From positions 1 through 47,313 of the forward strand of contig NZ_QAGM01000024.1 of assembly GCF_003049725.1 (NCBI RefSeq): a stretch of 47,313 nt of DNA, given 5' to 3'. Below the pieces are notes generated by a model, which made no database searches, was not told the origin of the DNA, and worked only from the letters and a program-made list of their open reading frames with translations. This DNA is from Oceanimonas marisflavi (GTDB lineage Bacteria; Pseudomonadota; Gammaproteobacteria; Enterobacterales; Aeromonadaceae). The position numbers and the translations under genes were made by a program. Shown one piece after another: positions 16,311-25,359 of this stretch. How positions within the stretch are numbered: the first letter of the stretch is position 1; each line of letters begins with the position of its first letter.

Positions 16311-17492
16311 ATGACAACTCTGGGTACCCCCCTCTCGGCAACTGCCACCCGGGTTTTGATGTGCGGCGGCGGTGAGCTGGGCAAGGAAGTGGTGATCGAG
16401 CTGCAGCGCCTCGGCGTTGAAGTGATCGTCGTGGACCGCTATCCCAACTCGCCGGCCATGCAGGTGGCTCACCGCGCCCATGTGATTTCCATGCTCGACG
16501 GCGCCGCCCTGCGCGCCGTGATAGAACAGGAGCAGCCCCACCTGATCGTGCCCGAGATCGAGGCCATCGCCACCGATACTCTTGGCGAGCTTGAGCGGGA
16601 AGGCTTTACCGTGGTGCCCACCGCCCGGGCCACCCAACTCACCATGAACCGGGAAGGTATTCGCCGGCTGGCGGCGGAAGAGCTGGGGCTGGCTACGTCG
16701 CCCTACCGTTTTGCCGGCACTCTGGACGAATTCCGCGCCGCCGTGGCCGACATTGGCCTGCCCTGTGTGGTCAAGCCGATTATGAGCTCCTCCGGCAAGG
16801 GCCAGAGCACGGTGAAAACCGAGGCCGATATCGACGCCGCCTGGCACTACGCCCAGGAAGGCGGCCGCGCCGGCGGTGGCCGGGTGATAGTGGAAGGCTT
16901 TGTGCAGTTCGACTACGAGATCACCCTGCTCACCGTGCGCCATGTGGGCGGCACCAGCTTCTGCGCCCCCATCGGCCATGTGCAGGTAGACGGCGACTAC
17001 CGGGAGTCCTGGCAGCCTCAGGCCATGAGTCCGGCGGCGCTGGCGGCGGCCGAAGCCATGGCGGAAAAAGTCACGGCGGCGCTGGGCGGCCGTGGCCTGT
17101 TCGGAGTGGAGCTGTTTATTCGCGGTGACGAGGTGCTGTTCAGCGAGGTCTCGCCCCGGCCTCACGACACCGGCATGGTGACCCTGATCTCCCAGATCCT
17201 GTCGGAATTTGCCCTGCACGCCCGGGCCATTCTCGGCCTGCCCATTCCCACCCTGCGCCAGTATGGCCCGGCGGCCTCGGCGGTGATCCTGCCGGAAGGG
17301 GAGTCCACCCAGACCACCTTTGGCAACCTGAGCGAGGCGCTGGCCGAGCCCGACACGGATCTGCGTTTGTTCGGCAAGCCGGAAATCAAAGGCCGCCGCC
17401 GCATGGGTGTGGCCCTGGCCCTGAGCGACAGCATAGACGCCGCCAGGGACAAGGCCCGCCGCGCCGCCGCCGCAGTCAAGGTAGAGTTTTAA
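16311..17492 (+). CDS. purT: Formate-dependent phosphoribosylglycinamide formyltransferase (GAR transformylase 2)
   Basis: Uses formate and ATP to formylate GAR, the folate-independent alternative to PurN in purine synthesis. The start at 16311 gives 393 residues, the usual PurT size. The N-terminal nucleotide loop [30 protein letters not shown], the central ATP-grasp with [12 protein letters not shown] (P-loop-like), and [16 protein letters not shown] metal/ATP residues are present. The reading frame extends upstream but lacks the family N-terminus. It stands alone, followed by a two-hairpin repeat and convergent chrA. With purHD it gives three purine-pathway genes in the window. Confidence 0.96.
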   Translation: MTTLGTPLSATATRVLMCGGGELGKEVVIELQRLGVEVIVVDRYPNSPAMQVAHRAHVISMLDGAALRAVIEQEQPHLIVPEIEAIATDTLGELEREGFTVVPTARATQLTMNREGIRRLAAEELGLATSPYRFAGTLDEFRAAVADIGLPCVVKPIMSSSGKGQSTVKTEADIDAAWHYAQEGGRAGGGRVIVEGFVQFDYEITLLTVRHVGGTSFCAPIGHVQVDGDYRESWQPQAMSPAALAAAEAMAEKVTAALGGRGLFGVELFIRGDEVLFSEVSPRPHDTGMVTLISQILSEFALHARAILGLPIPTLRQYGPAASAVILPEGESTQTTFGNLSEALAEPDTDLRLFGKPEIKGRRRMGVALALSDSIDAARDKARRAAAAVKVEF

Positions 17493-17524
17493 GCCTTAAG
17501 TCGTCTGTGGAATCGGCAAACGTC

Positions 17525-17627
17525 GGCCAAAGGAACCGCTTCGCGACACGCTTCAAGCCCTTCCGTGGGGCGCTCGGCAAATGCCATCCATGGCATTTGA
17601 TCGGTCGCGAAGCGGCCACCTTTGGCC
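17525..17627 (-). repeat. Two-hairpin ANGGA element, copy R4
   Basis: This copy has the best outer stem: GGCCAAAGG..CCGCTTCGCGAC (17525-17547) pairs with GTCGCGAAGCGG..CCTTTGGCC (17604-17627). Inside are CCC-TTCCGT-GGG (17558-17569) and CAAATGCC-ATCCAT-GGCATTTG (17578-17599). It lies between the 3' ends of purT and chrA and may serve both as a transcript end. The GGA loops are in the chrA sense. Confidence 0.88.
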
Positions 17628-17691
17628 TCCTTGATACAGCTCGGTATTGTCTTTTACTCCAGTCTAATCCCTAATCCCTAATCCCCGGGGC

Positions 17692-18822
17692 CTACAACCA
17701 CACCCCCAGCAGCATAAAGGCCGGGATCAGCACCAGCAGCGGGCAGCGAAACACCCTGAGCGCCAGCAGGCCCAGCGCTGCCGCAGCCAGCGCCGGCGCT
17801 CCGGTCACACTGGCCACAAACACCGGCTGATACAAAGCCGCCAGCAGCAAGCCCACCACGGCTGCATTCACCCCGGCAATGGCGCCCGCCATGCGCGGGT
17901 TGGCGGCCAGCGTCTGCCAGCCGTTCAATAATGCCAGCACCAGCAAAAAGCCCGGCAAAAACACCCCAAAGGTAGCCACCAGAGCACCGATCACCGGGCT
18001 TTCCGGCAGCAGCTCGGCCCCAAGATACGTGGCCAGGGTGAACATGGGGCCGGGCATGGCCTGGGCAGCGGCATAACCGGTGAGAAAGGCCTCACGGGAA
18101 AGCGTGTCCGCCAGCAAATTCTGCAGCAGCGGCAGCACCACATGGCCGCCGCCAAACACCAGGCTGCCGGCCTGATAAAAGTCGGCAAACAGCCCCGCCG
18201 AGCCGCCCCGGGCCAGCAGCGGCAACAGCAGGAACAGACCGGCAAACAGCAACAGAAAGGGCCAGTTAAGCCGGGGAGAAAGCGCCTGCCTGCTACCCTC
18301 GTGTTTCAGCCACAGGGTGCCGATCAGAGCCGCTGCCAGCAGTGCCACAAACTGGGCGGCCAACCCCGGCCACAGCCACAGCCCGGCGGCGGTGCCCACC
18401 GCCAGGGTGAGCGGCAAACGCTTGCGGCAGAACTGGCCGGCCATGGTCAGCACCGCATCGGCCACCACCACCAGAGCAAACAGCTTGAGCCCGCTCACCA
18501 CCGCCGAGGTCACGGGAGAGTCGGCGTAGTGCTGGCCGAGCAAGGCCAGCGCCAGCATCAGCATAAAGGAGGGCAGGGTAAAGCCGATAAAGGCGGCCAC
18601 GGCGCCCCCCAGCCCGGCCCGCTGATAGCCGATGGCAAAACCCAGCTGGCTGGAGGCCGGGCCGGGCAGAAACTGGCACAGGGCCAGGGTGGCGGCAAAG
18701 CGATCCTGGGGCAGCCAGCCCAGTTTTTGCACAAAATGGCGCTGAAAATAGCCGATATGGGCGGCAGGGCCGCCAAAGCTGACCCAGCCGAGTTTGAAGA
18801 ACTGCCAGAATACCGAAAGCAT
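17692..18822 (-). CDS. chrA: Chromate transporter (ChrA/CHR family, two-domain)
   Basis: Inner-membrane protein of 376 residues with two homologous CHR domains, the long-chain form. The first domain opens FFKLGWVSFGGPAAHIGYFQRHFVQKLGWL and contains FLPGPASSQLGFAIGY. The second repeats the pattern as FYQAGSLVFGGGHVVLPLLQNLL and YAAAQAMPGPMFTLATYLGAEL. In studied members it exports chromate or takes part in sulfate-related transport. The ATG at 18822 is preferred over the TTG 15 bases upstream, although no good ribosome-binding site is visible. A TAACGTTA palindrome covers the start region. Transcription is divergent from the kinase gene. Confidence 0.9.
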   Translation of the reverse strand: MLSVFWQFFKLGWVSFGGPAAHIGYFQRHFVQKLGWLPQDRFAATLALCQFLPGPASSQLGFAIGYQRAGLGGAVAAFIGFTLPSFMLMLALALLGQHYADSPVTSAVVSGLKLFALVVVADAVLTMAGQFCRKRLPLTLAVGTAAGLWLWPGLAAQFVALLAAALIGTLWLKHEGSRQALSPRLNWPFLLLFAGLFLLLPLLARGGSAGLFADFYQAGSLVFGGGHVVLPLLQNLLADTLSREAFLTGYAAAQAMPGPMFTLATYLGAELLPESPVIGALVATFGVFLPGFLLVLALLNGWQTLAANPRMAGAIAGVNAAVVGLLLAALYQPVFVASVTGAPALAAAALGLLALRVFRCPLLVLIPAFMLLGVWL

Positions 18823-19033
18823 AACGTTACATTGCAAGCAAACCGAAACCGTGACGTTATCATGGCTGCCGATAATGGCAATCCCGTGATAACAGTGCCA
18901 AAACGGCAGAATAAGGGCGCGCCGAGTTGAAATTCAAACGGGTATGGTGATACTGGCAGCGATATGGTCGCATCATAACAAGCCTGAAAAGCCATGCAGG
19001 CGTTTTACATGTTTAAACCAGTGGTATAACCGA

Positions 19034-22000
19034 ATGCTATTTCTTCAACGGGCAGGATTGCTGTTTCTCGGATATGCTCTCCTGTCCGAGTTTTCCATGT
19101 GGCTGGCGGTGCCGCCCTTTTACAGTGCCCCCATCTGGCCCGCGCTGGGTCTGGCGGCGTACTGCCTGCTGAGTTGGGGACGGCATTACTGGTCTGTGGT
19201 CTGGCTGGCGGCCTTTGCCTCGGATTTCCTGCACAAGGCGGTGGTTGCCGGCATGCCTCCCGATCCGGCCACAGCGGCGGTGACGGCCATCACCGCCGCC
19301 GGCACGACCCTGGTGGCCCTGATCGCGGCCAGAGCCCTGGGCAGTCTGATAAGGGCAAAGAGAAAGGGGATTCAGGTACGCCGGGTCATGCGGGCGCTGT
19401 TGCTGGCCGCTCCTCTGGCCTGCATGCTGTCGGCCAGCACCGGCATTGCCAGCATGTATCTGCTGCTGAATACCCCGGCCGACTCTCTGCTTGGTAGTTG
19501 GCTGACCTGGTGGATGGCGGATTGCCTGGGCGTGCTGATGTTTGCTCCCCTTATACTGTTGCGGACAAAGGGGATCTCACGCAGTGAAAAGGCCCATATC
19601 CGCAAGCTGCAAGGGTGGCCGCTGTTGCTGATTGTGCTGGTGGTGATCGCCTTTCATACCCTGAGCCGGACCGACAAGCTGCAGTATCAGCAGCGTTTTT
19701 CGACCGTCGGGGAGCTGCTGCATGAACACCTTGAACGCAGCCTGCTGATGATGGATACCATGATGAATGGCACGGCGGCCTTTATGCTCAGCAGCGTTCA
19801 GGTCTCCCCCGCCGAGTTTCAGCATTTTGCCCGCCACACCCTGCAACCGGAAGGTATTGAAGGCATCGCCTGGGCGCCCCGCGTATCCCATGATCAGCGC
19901 ACAGACTTTGAAAACAACGCCGGATATCAGGGCCGGGAGGGAGTTTCCATTCAGCAGCAGGACGGTCAGGGCCGGCTGATGCCGGCCACCGTGCGGGATC
20001 ATTATTATCCCCTGTTGCTCGGCGCCTTTCGGCCTGGCCATGCCTTTGCCGCCGGCTACGATCTGGGCAGCGAATATCCGCAGCGGTTACAGGCGGTGAT
20101 ACGCCGGGGGCGGCCCGTGCTGCTGAAGCGACATGCCCTGTATGGTGTGAATGCCGGCACGCCGGATGGCTGGCGCTACCTGCTGCCGGTTTATGAGTCC
20201 GGGCTGGATGTCCTCAGTGCCAGCAAAGCGCAACGGGAAGCGGCCTTTCTCGGTTTTGTGATGGGCGTGATCCGCCTCGATGAATTAATGCAGCGGCTCA
20301 AGCAAAACACCGAGAGCCTGGGAATGAACTTCTGTGTCCAGCTCGCTGCCGCGGACGGAGAGCCGGCAGTCAAACTGATGGATACCCGCCGGCAGATCCA
20401 TTTGGGAGAAACACCGGACTGGACGAACCATCCGGAATTTCTTGCCGACCGCATGATCACCGTTAAAGCCTGGGCGAGCTTTCCCTGGCAGCCGGCCCAG
20501 TCGGCCTTTATGTGGGTGTTTGTGCTGGCCAGTGTCCTGGTGATATGCCTGGTCACGGGTCATGTCATTCTGACCGCCGATCAAAACGTGCGCTTTGCCC
20601 ACCGGGTCCGGGCCCGGACCCGGTCGCTGAAAAAAGCCCGGCAAAAGGCCGCCGACATTTTCAACAATATGGCGAGTTACGTGGTTGAGCTGGATCGCCG
20701 TCAGCGCATTGTCAATGTCAACCGGGCAATGTTTACGGCTTATGGGCAGCCCAGAGCCGCGCTGCTGGGCCTGTCCTTTACCGAGCTTGCCTGGTGGCGG
20801 GATCTGCCCCGGGAAGCGGCCGTTTTTCACCTGGACTTCGACACGGCATTAAATGGCCAGCGTACCCGGCATGATGTGCGACTGCGTCATCCGAATGGCG
20901 GCTTTTTCTTTGTTGATATGAACATTATTCCCATCCGTGACGGGCAGGGCGGGGTCAGCAGGGTGATTATTTCGGCCATCAATATTACCGAGCGCAAGGT
21001 GGCGGAACAGCAGCTGGAGCAGGCCCGCCAGGATGCGGAGCAGGCCAGCCGGGCCAAGTCCTACTTTCTGGCGACCATGAGTCACGAGATCCGCACCCCC
21101 CTGAACGGAGTCATCGGCATGCTGGATGTACTGGCCAGCACCGGGCTGACGCGCCGGCAGCGGGACATGCTGGAGCTGGTGCAGTATTCCGCCACCTCCC
21201 TGACGGAGCTGATAAATTCCATTCTGGAGTTCTCCAAAATCGAGTCCGGCAAAATTGACATAGAGCCGGCTCCCCTGGCCATGGCGGAGCTGGTGGAGCG
21301 AACCTGCCTGATGCTGGATCAGCAGGCCCGGGAGCAGGGAGTGGAGCTGACCCTGTTTGTTGATCCGGCCCTGCCCGAACGGATTATCAGTGACAGCCTG
21401 CGTCTGCGCCAGATCCTGATCAATCTTGTGAGCAACGCCATTAAGTTCAGCAGCACCCGGCAGCCGGGCAGGGTGTCGGTACGGGCCTGTCTGGTTGACC
21501 AGCGGCGCTCGGCCATTACCGTCAGGTTTGAGGTTGCCGATAATGGCATCGGTATGGACGACGCCATCAAGGCCCGGTTGTTCCAGGCCTTTACTCAGGG
21601 GGACGCCAGCACGACCCGCCGCTTTGGCGGCACCGGGCTGGGGTTGTCCATTACTCACCGTCTGGTCACCCTGCTGGGGGGAGAGATTCAGGTGCAAAGC
21701 GAGCCGGAACAGGGCAGTTGCTTCAGCGTCTCGCTGCCCTTTGAGCTGGAAGCAGACTATACGGCAAGCGAGCGGTGCGATGCGCGCCTGGCCGGGCTTT
21801 CCTGTCTGGTGATAGGGGAGAATGACGGCATTGCGCCGGATCTGTTGTGCTATCTTCGTCATGAACAGGCCCGGGTGCATTATGCGCCGACCCTGGCAGC
21901 GGCTGAGCAGATGAGCGGTTTGTATCCGGAGGGGGACTGTATCTGGGTATATGATGCCACACACCAGGGCTTTCCCGTCGGTGAGCTGAGGGAAGCCGCA

Positions 22001-22987
22001 GCCCGGTGGCCCGAACATACCGTCCGCTTTGTAACCCTGGAGCGGGGGGCGCGCCGGCGCACCCGCCAGGTGAGCGAGGATCATGTGATGATCGACGCCA
22101 ATGTGCTGAACCGGAAGGCCTTTATCGAGGCGATAGCCGGCGTCGCCGGCCATACCCGGTTGCCGGACAGACGCTATGCCGAGGAAAGGCTGATGACCCC
22201 GGCAGCAGCACCGCCGCAACAGAGGAGCAAGGCCCGTATTCTGGTGGCCGAAGATAATGTGGTCAATCAGAAGGTCATCCGGGAGCAGCTTGCTCTGCTG
22301 GGTTACACCGCCGAGATTGCGGGTAATGGCCGCGAAGCGCTCGAGCGGTGGCGCAGCGGCGCCTATGATATATTGCTGACCGATCTCGGCATGCCCGATA
22401 TGGATGGCTATCAGCTTGCCCGTCATATTCGGGCAGAAGAGCAGGCCGGCCCTATGCCCATTATTGCCCTGAGCGCCAATGCCTTCCGGGAAGAAATGAC
22501 GTCCTGCATCGAGCAGGGTATGAGCGATTACCTGACCAAGCCGGTGACGCTTGACAGTTTGGGGCACATGCTTGACCATTGGCTGCCCACATCGCAGCCT
22601 GCGCTGGCGGATCCCCAACCGCACTCTGTGCTGGACATAAAGGTACTTCGGGCTCTGGTCGGTGACGACGAACAGTTGTGCCATGAGTTGCTGAACGATT
22701 ACCGGCAACTGCTGGAGAACCACCTTCCTGAATTTCATCAGGCCAGCCGTCGTCGGGAGCCCGGGCGTTTGGCCGATATTGCGCATGTTCTGAAATCGGC
22801 TTCCCGCTCGGTTGGCGCTCTGGGTCTGGGTGAGCTGTGCGAGCAGATAGAAGCAAGCTGTTCCGAGAATAAAAGCATGCCTTCCAGTGATGTGATTGCG
22901 CGTTTTGGCCTGACATGCCAGGAAGTACTTGAATCAATAAATGAGATAAGCAAGGGCCGGTATGAATGCGAGACACAGAGGTGCTGA
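19034..22987 (+). CDS. Hybrid sensor histidine kinase (MASE1-CHASE-PAS-HisKA-HATPase-REC-Hpt)
   Basis: About 1317 residues. Order: MASE1-like membrane sensor (about 10-205), a helix, periplasmic CHASE domain (about 220-415), a helix (491-515), PAS (542-652), HisKA with H684 in SHEIRTPLNG, HATPase (789-904; NLVSNAIKFS, DNGIGMD, GGTGLGLS), a degenerate receiver (915-1035), a receiver with D1117 (TDLGMPDMDG) and an Hpt domain with H1251 (AHVLKSASRS). It is therefore a complete phosphorelay of the BarA/EvgS/RocS type. An upstream in-frame ATG at 18944 is possible; neither start has a clear ribosome-binding site. The REC-EAL regulator begins 1 base after its stop, so that protein is the probable target. 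Confidence 0.92.
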   Translation: MLFLQRAGLLFLGYALLSEFSMWLAVPPFYSAPIWPALGLAAYCLLSWGRHYWSVVWLAAFASDFLHKAVVAGMPPDPATAAVTAITAAGTTLVALIAARALGSLIRAKRKGIQVRRVMRALLLAAPLACMLSASTGIASMYLLLNTPADSLLGSWLTWWMADCLGVLMFAPLILLRTKGISRSEKAHIRKLQGWPLLLIVLVVIAFHTLSRTDKLQYQQRFSTVGELLHEHLERSLLMMDTMMNGTAAFMLSSVQVSPAEFQHFARHTLQPEGIEGIAWAPRVSHDQRTDFENNAGYQGREGVSIQQQDGQGRLMPATVRDHYYPLLLGAFRPGHAFAAGYDLGSEYPQRLQAVIRRGRPVLLKRHALYGVNAGTPDGWRYLLPVYESGLDVLSASKAQREAAFLGFVMGVIRLDELMQRLKQNTESLGMNFCVQLAAADGEPAVKLMDTRRQIHLGETPDWTNHPEFLADRMITVKAWASFPWQPAQSAFMWVFVLASVLVICLVTGHVILTADQNVRFAHRVRARTRSLKKARQKAADIFNNMASYVVELDRRQRIVNVNRAMFTAYGQPRAALLGLSFTELAWWRDLPREAAVFHLDFDTALNGQRTRHDVRLRHPNGGFFFVDMNIIPIRDGQGGVSRVIISAINITERKVAEQQLEQARQDAEQASRAKSYFLATMSHEIRTPLNGVIGMLDVLASTGLTRRQRDMLELVQYSATSLTELINSILEFSKIESGKIDIEPAPLAMAELVERTCLMLDQQAREQGVELTLFVDPALPERIISDSLRLRQILINLVSNAIKFSSTRQPGRVSVRACLVDQRRSAITVRFEVADNGIGMDDAIKARLFQAFTQGDASTTRRFGGTGLGLSITHRLVTLLGGEIQVQSEPEQGSCFSVSLPFELEADYTASERCDARLAGLSCLVIGENDGIAPDLLCYLRHEQARVHYAPTLAAAEQMSGLYPEGDCIWVYDATHQGFPVGELREAAARWPEHTVRFVTLERGARRRTRQVSEDHVMIDANVLNRKAFIEAIAGVAGHTRLPDRRYAEERLMTPAAAPPQQRSKARILVAEDNVVNQKVIREQLALLGYTAEIAGNGREALERWRSGAYDILLTDLGMPDMDGYQLARHIRAEEQAGPMPIIALSANAFREEMTSCIEQGMSDYLTKPVTLDSLGHMLDHWLPTSQPALADPQPHSVLDIKVLRALVGDDEQLCHELLNDYRQLLENHLPEFHQASRRREPGRLADIAHVLKSASRSVGALGLGELCEQIEASCSENKSMPSSDVIARFGLTCQEVLESINEISKGRYECETQRC

Positions 22988-22988
22988 C

Positions 22989-24164
22989 ATGAAAGCGCTG
23001 ATCGTGGATGACGACCATTTTTCACTGAAGCTGCTGGCCAGTCAGCTCAGGCAGCGAGGTGGCTATGTTATTGAAAGCTGTGATAGTGCCGAACACGCAC
23101 TGGAACTGATAAGAAGCAAGGCGTTCTACCCGGATATTATTTTTCTCGACCTGAATATGCCGGGCATGGACGGTCCTGAATTAATCGGCCTGCTGGGAAA
23201 AATGGAATACCGGGGCGGGCTGGTGCTGGTGAGTGGCTACAGCAAACGCATTCTTCACGCCACGGTTGAGCTGTCGAAAGAGCATCAGGTCTCCATACTG
23301 GGTTATCTGGAAAAGCCGGTCAGTCCGGCACAGCTGGATGCGCTCAGCCAAAACTGGCGGCTGCTGGACGGGAACGAGCGGGATAATGCCTTCTTTTTTA
23401 CCCGGGCTGAGTTTATGGCCGCCATTGCCAACAGGGAGTTTGTTAACCATTACCAGCCCAAGATCTCCTTGAGTGACAACAGGGTCACGGGGGTGGAAGC
23501 CCTGGTCCGCTGGATGCATCCGGAGCACGGCCTGATGGGACCGGGTCAGTTTATTTCTCTGGCCGAACAGTATGGCTGTATCAACGCGCTGACCCGGCTG
23601 GTGGTGGAAAATGCCCTGCAGGATCGGCGCCGCTGGAAAGGGGATGAGGCAGGGTTTTCCATGTCCATCAATATTTCCATGCTGAGTCTGTCGAGCATGG
23701 AATTTATGGACGGCATTTGCCGGCAGATTACCGAAAGCGGCTGTGCCCCTGAAGACTTTATTTTTGAAGTGACCGAAAGCCGGACCCTGGATGACCAGCG
23801 TCAGCCGCTGGAGATCATGATAAGGCTGAAGCTGCAGGGATTCCGTCTGGCCATCGATGATTTTGGCACGGTTTATTCCAACCTGAGCAAGCTGAAGGAT
23901 TATCCGTTTGACGAGCTGAAGCTGGATCGTTCCTTTATTGACGGTGTCAGCACCGCCAAATCCAAGTTCGGTTTTTACCATGCCTGCCTGGCCCTGGCCG
24001 GGGAGTATGACATGACCCTGGTGGCTGAAGGCATTGAGAACCGGCAGGATCTGATGTTCCTCAAAGAGTCGGGCTGTGATCTTGGCCAGGGCTATCTGAT
24101 CGCCAGGCCCATGGCCGCCGAGGCGCTGGGCAAATGGCTGGCAGAATACCGCGGAGTGATATAA
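22989..24164 (+). CDS. Response regulator with EAL c-di-GMP phosphodiesterase domain (RocR-like)
   Basis: 391 residues: receiver domain (1-120; DDD pocket near 7-9, phospho-acceptor D54 in FLDLNMPGMDG, K109) and EAL domain (about 135-390). E170-A-L is intact, with ININ-equivalent SINIS, FEVTES, IDDFG, KLDRSFI, AEGIEN and GQGY, so catalysis is plausible. Loop 6 reads DDFGTVYSNL where most active enzymes have DDFGTGYSSL. Size and order match Pseudomonas RocR. The start overlaps the end region of the kinase gene (stop 22987, ATG 22989). Likely function: c-di-GMP hydrolysis controlled by the upstream kinase. Confidence 0.93.
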   Translation: MKALIVDDDHFSLKLLASQLRQRGGYVIESCDSAEHALELIRSKAFYPDIIFLDLNMPGMDGPELIGLLGKMEYRGGLVLVSGYSKRILHATVELSKEHQVSILGYLEKPVSPAQLDALSQNWRLLDGNERDNAFFFTRAEFMAAIANREFVNHYQPKISLSDNRVTGVEALVRWMHPEHGLMGPGQFISLAEQYGCINALTRLVVENALQDRRRWKGDEAGFSMSINISMLSLSSMEFMDGICRQITESGCAPEDFIFEVTESRTLDDQRQPLEIMIRLKLQGFRLAIDDFGTVYSNLSKLKDYPFDELKLDRSFIDGVSTAKSKFGFYHACLALAGEYDMTLVAEGIENRQDLMFLKESGCDLGQGYLIARPMAAEALGKWLAEYRGVI

Positions 24165-24213
24165 CCACCGGACTATACTGATAGCGTCTTTTCCAGCAAA
24201 AAGGATGTGATTG

Positions 24214-24363
24214 ATGAAGGTGCGACAACTGACGTTATGGCTGCTGGCCGGTCTGACTCTTGGGCTGGCAGGTTGTAATACCCTGGCCGGCGCCGGCAAG
24301 GACATTGAACAGGGTGGGGAAGCGGTACAGGAGGCAGCGCGGGACGCTCAGCGTCAGTGGTAA
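24214..24363 (+). CDS. Entericidin A/B-family small lipoprotein
   Basis: A 49-residue protein: charged start MKVRQ, hydrophobic core, lipobox LAGC with lipidated Cys21, then NTLAGAGKDIEQGGEAVQEAARDAQ in outline, which is the Entericidin family signature (C-N-T-x-x-G-x-G-x-D-I..G-G-x-A). AAGGA lies 8 bases before the ATG. It is exported and anchored in a membrane. In E. coli, ecnA/ecnB form an antidote/toxin lipoprotein locus, but single-copy relatives are common and their role is unclear. It stands alone 49 bp after the EAL gene and ends at a strong hairpin. Confidence 0.85.
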   Translation: MKVRQLTLWLLAGLTLGLAGCNTLAGAGKDIEQGGEAVQEAARDAQRQW

Positions 24364-24386
24364 GAGACAAGGCTTCATTCTGTGTA

Positions 24387-24414
24387 ACAAGGCCGGGCGA
24401 ATGCCCGGCCTTGT
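24387..24414. terminator. Bidirectional hairpin between entericidin and CitE-like genes
   Basis: Perfect 12-bp stem ACAAGGCCGGGC with loop GAAT and the complementary arm ending at 24414. It separates two convergent genes and starts 23 bases after the entericidin stop, 3 bases from the CitE-like stop. T-tracts are short. Confidence 0.85.
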
Positions 24415-24417
24415 CGT

Positions 24418-25254
24418 TCAGGATGGTTTGTCGTGCTGCAGAATGCGCCTTGCCCGGGCCATGACCGGGCTGTCCACCATCTGTTCGTTCACCGCCACCA
24501 CGGCGCCCCTGCTTTTCTGCTCGGCGGCCAGCACGCGATCTGCCCAGGCGCGCTGGGCCGGGGTGGGAGACATGGCCCGCATGGCGGGGGCGACCTGACG
24601 GGGATGCACCAGCAACACGCCGCCAAAACCCAGTTTCATGCCTTCACGCACATAGGCCTCCAGCCCGGCGTCATCGTTAAAGGCGGTATACACCGCATCC
24701 AGCGGGGCAGCCAGACCATGGGCCCGTGATGTCACTACCAGCTGGCTGCGAATGGGCAGAAAGGGGCGCTGATCACAGGGCTCGCCTGCCGGTGGCGGAT
24801 AGTCCATGGCCAGATCCAGCGCCATATCAAGCTGACCGAACAGCAGCCGGATAACGCCATTGGCATCGGCAATGGCGTCAAGCCGGGCCAGCGCCAGGGC
24901 CGACTCAATAAAGGGCAGCAGGGGTTTGTCGGTAACATTGGCAAGCTCGGTAAGGGCAGCGGGATCTTCCGCCTTGGGCACCACCACGGCGGCCACCGCA
25001 TCGGCGCGGCACAGGGCCATGTCCTGATTGAACCAAGGGCTGTCGGTGCCGTTAATGCGCACCAGCACCGATGCCGGCGGCTGCCCGATCAGCCAGCTGG
25101 CCAGGGTGGCCCGGGCGGCGTCCTTTTCCGCCGGTGGCACGGCGTCTTCCAGATCGATAATGACGGCATCGGCATCGCTGCTCAGGGCTTTTTCAAACCG
25201 CTCCGGGCGGTTGGCCGGTACAAACAGCAGGGTCTGCAGCGCATTGATATTCAT
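24418..25254 (-). CDS. HpcH/HpaI-type lyase, CitE-like CoA-ester lyase
   Basis: A 278-residue TIM-barrel protein of the citrate lyase beta / malyl-CoA lyase group. Landmarks: LLFVPANRPERFEKAL, the acidic metal motif IIDLEDAVPPAEKD, RINGTDSPWF, VVPKAEDP, and the C-terminal HPRQVAPAMRAMSPTPAQ. The start MNINALQ (25254) has GGAG 6 bases upstream; a longer frame lacks a site. There is no citrate lyase alpha, gamma or citX nearby, so it is a stand-alone CoA-thioester lyase (for example malyl-, citramalyl- or methylmalyl-CoA type) of unknown substrate. It lies 105 bp downstream of hmp on the same strand. Confidence 0.85.
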   Translation of the reverse strand: MNINALQTLLFVPANRPERFEKALSSDADAVIIDLEDAVPPAEKDAARATLASWLIGQPPASVLVRINGTDSPWFNQDMALCRADAVAAVVVPKAEDPAALTELANVTDKPLLPFIESALALARLDAIADANGVIRLLFGQLDMALDLAMDYPPPAGEPCDQRPFLPIRSQLVVTSRAHGLAAPLDAVYTAFNDDAGLEAYVREGMKLGFGGVLLVHPRQVAPAMRAMSPTPAQRAWADRVLAAEQKSRGAVVAVNEQMVDSPVMARARRILQHDKPS

Positions 25255-25359
25255 AGAAAACTCCATTAAGCCCATCGCCAGAGCGAAGTGGTGGTGAAGG
25301 AGTCTTCTGTTTAGATCAAACAAGGCCCGGCTGCAAGCAGCTGAGCCTACAAAAAGACC

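Noticed and set aside
18944-19033. Upstream start of the hybrid kinase at 18944
   Set aside because: It adds 30 residues with no domain and a weak site before the MASE1 membrane region; kept only as a possibility.
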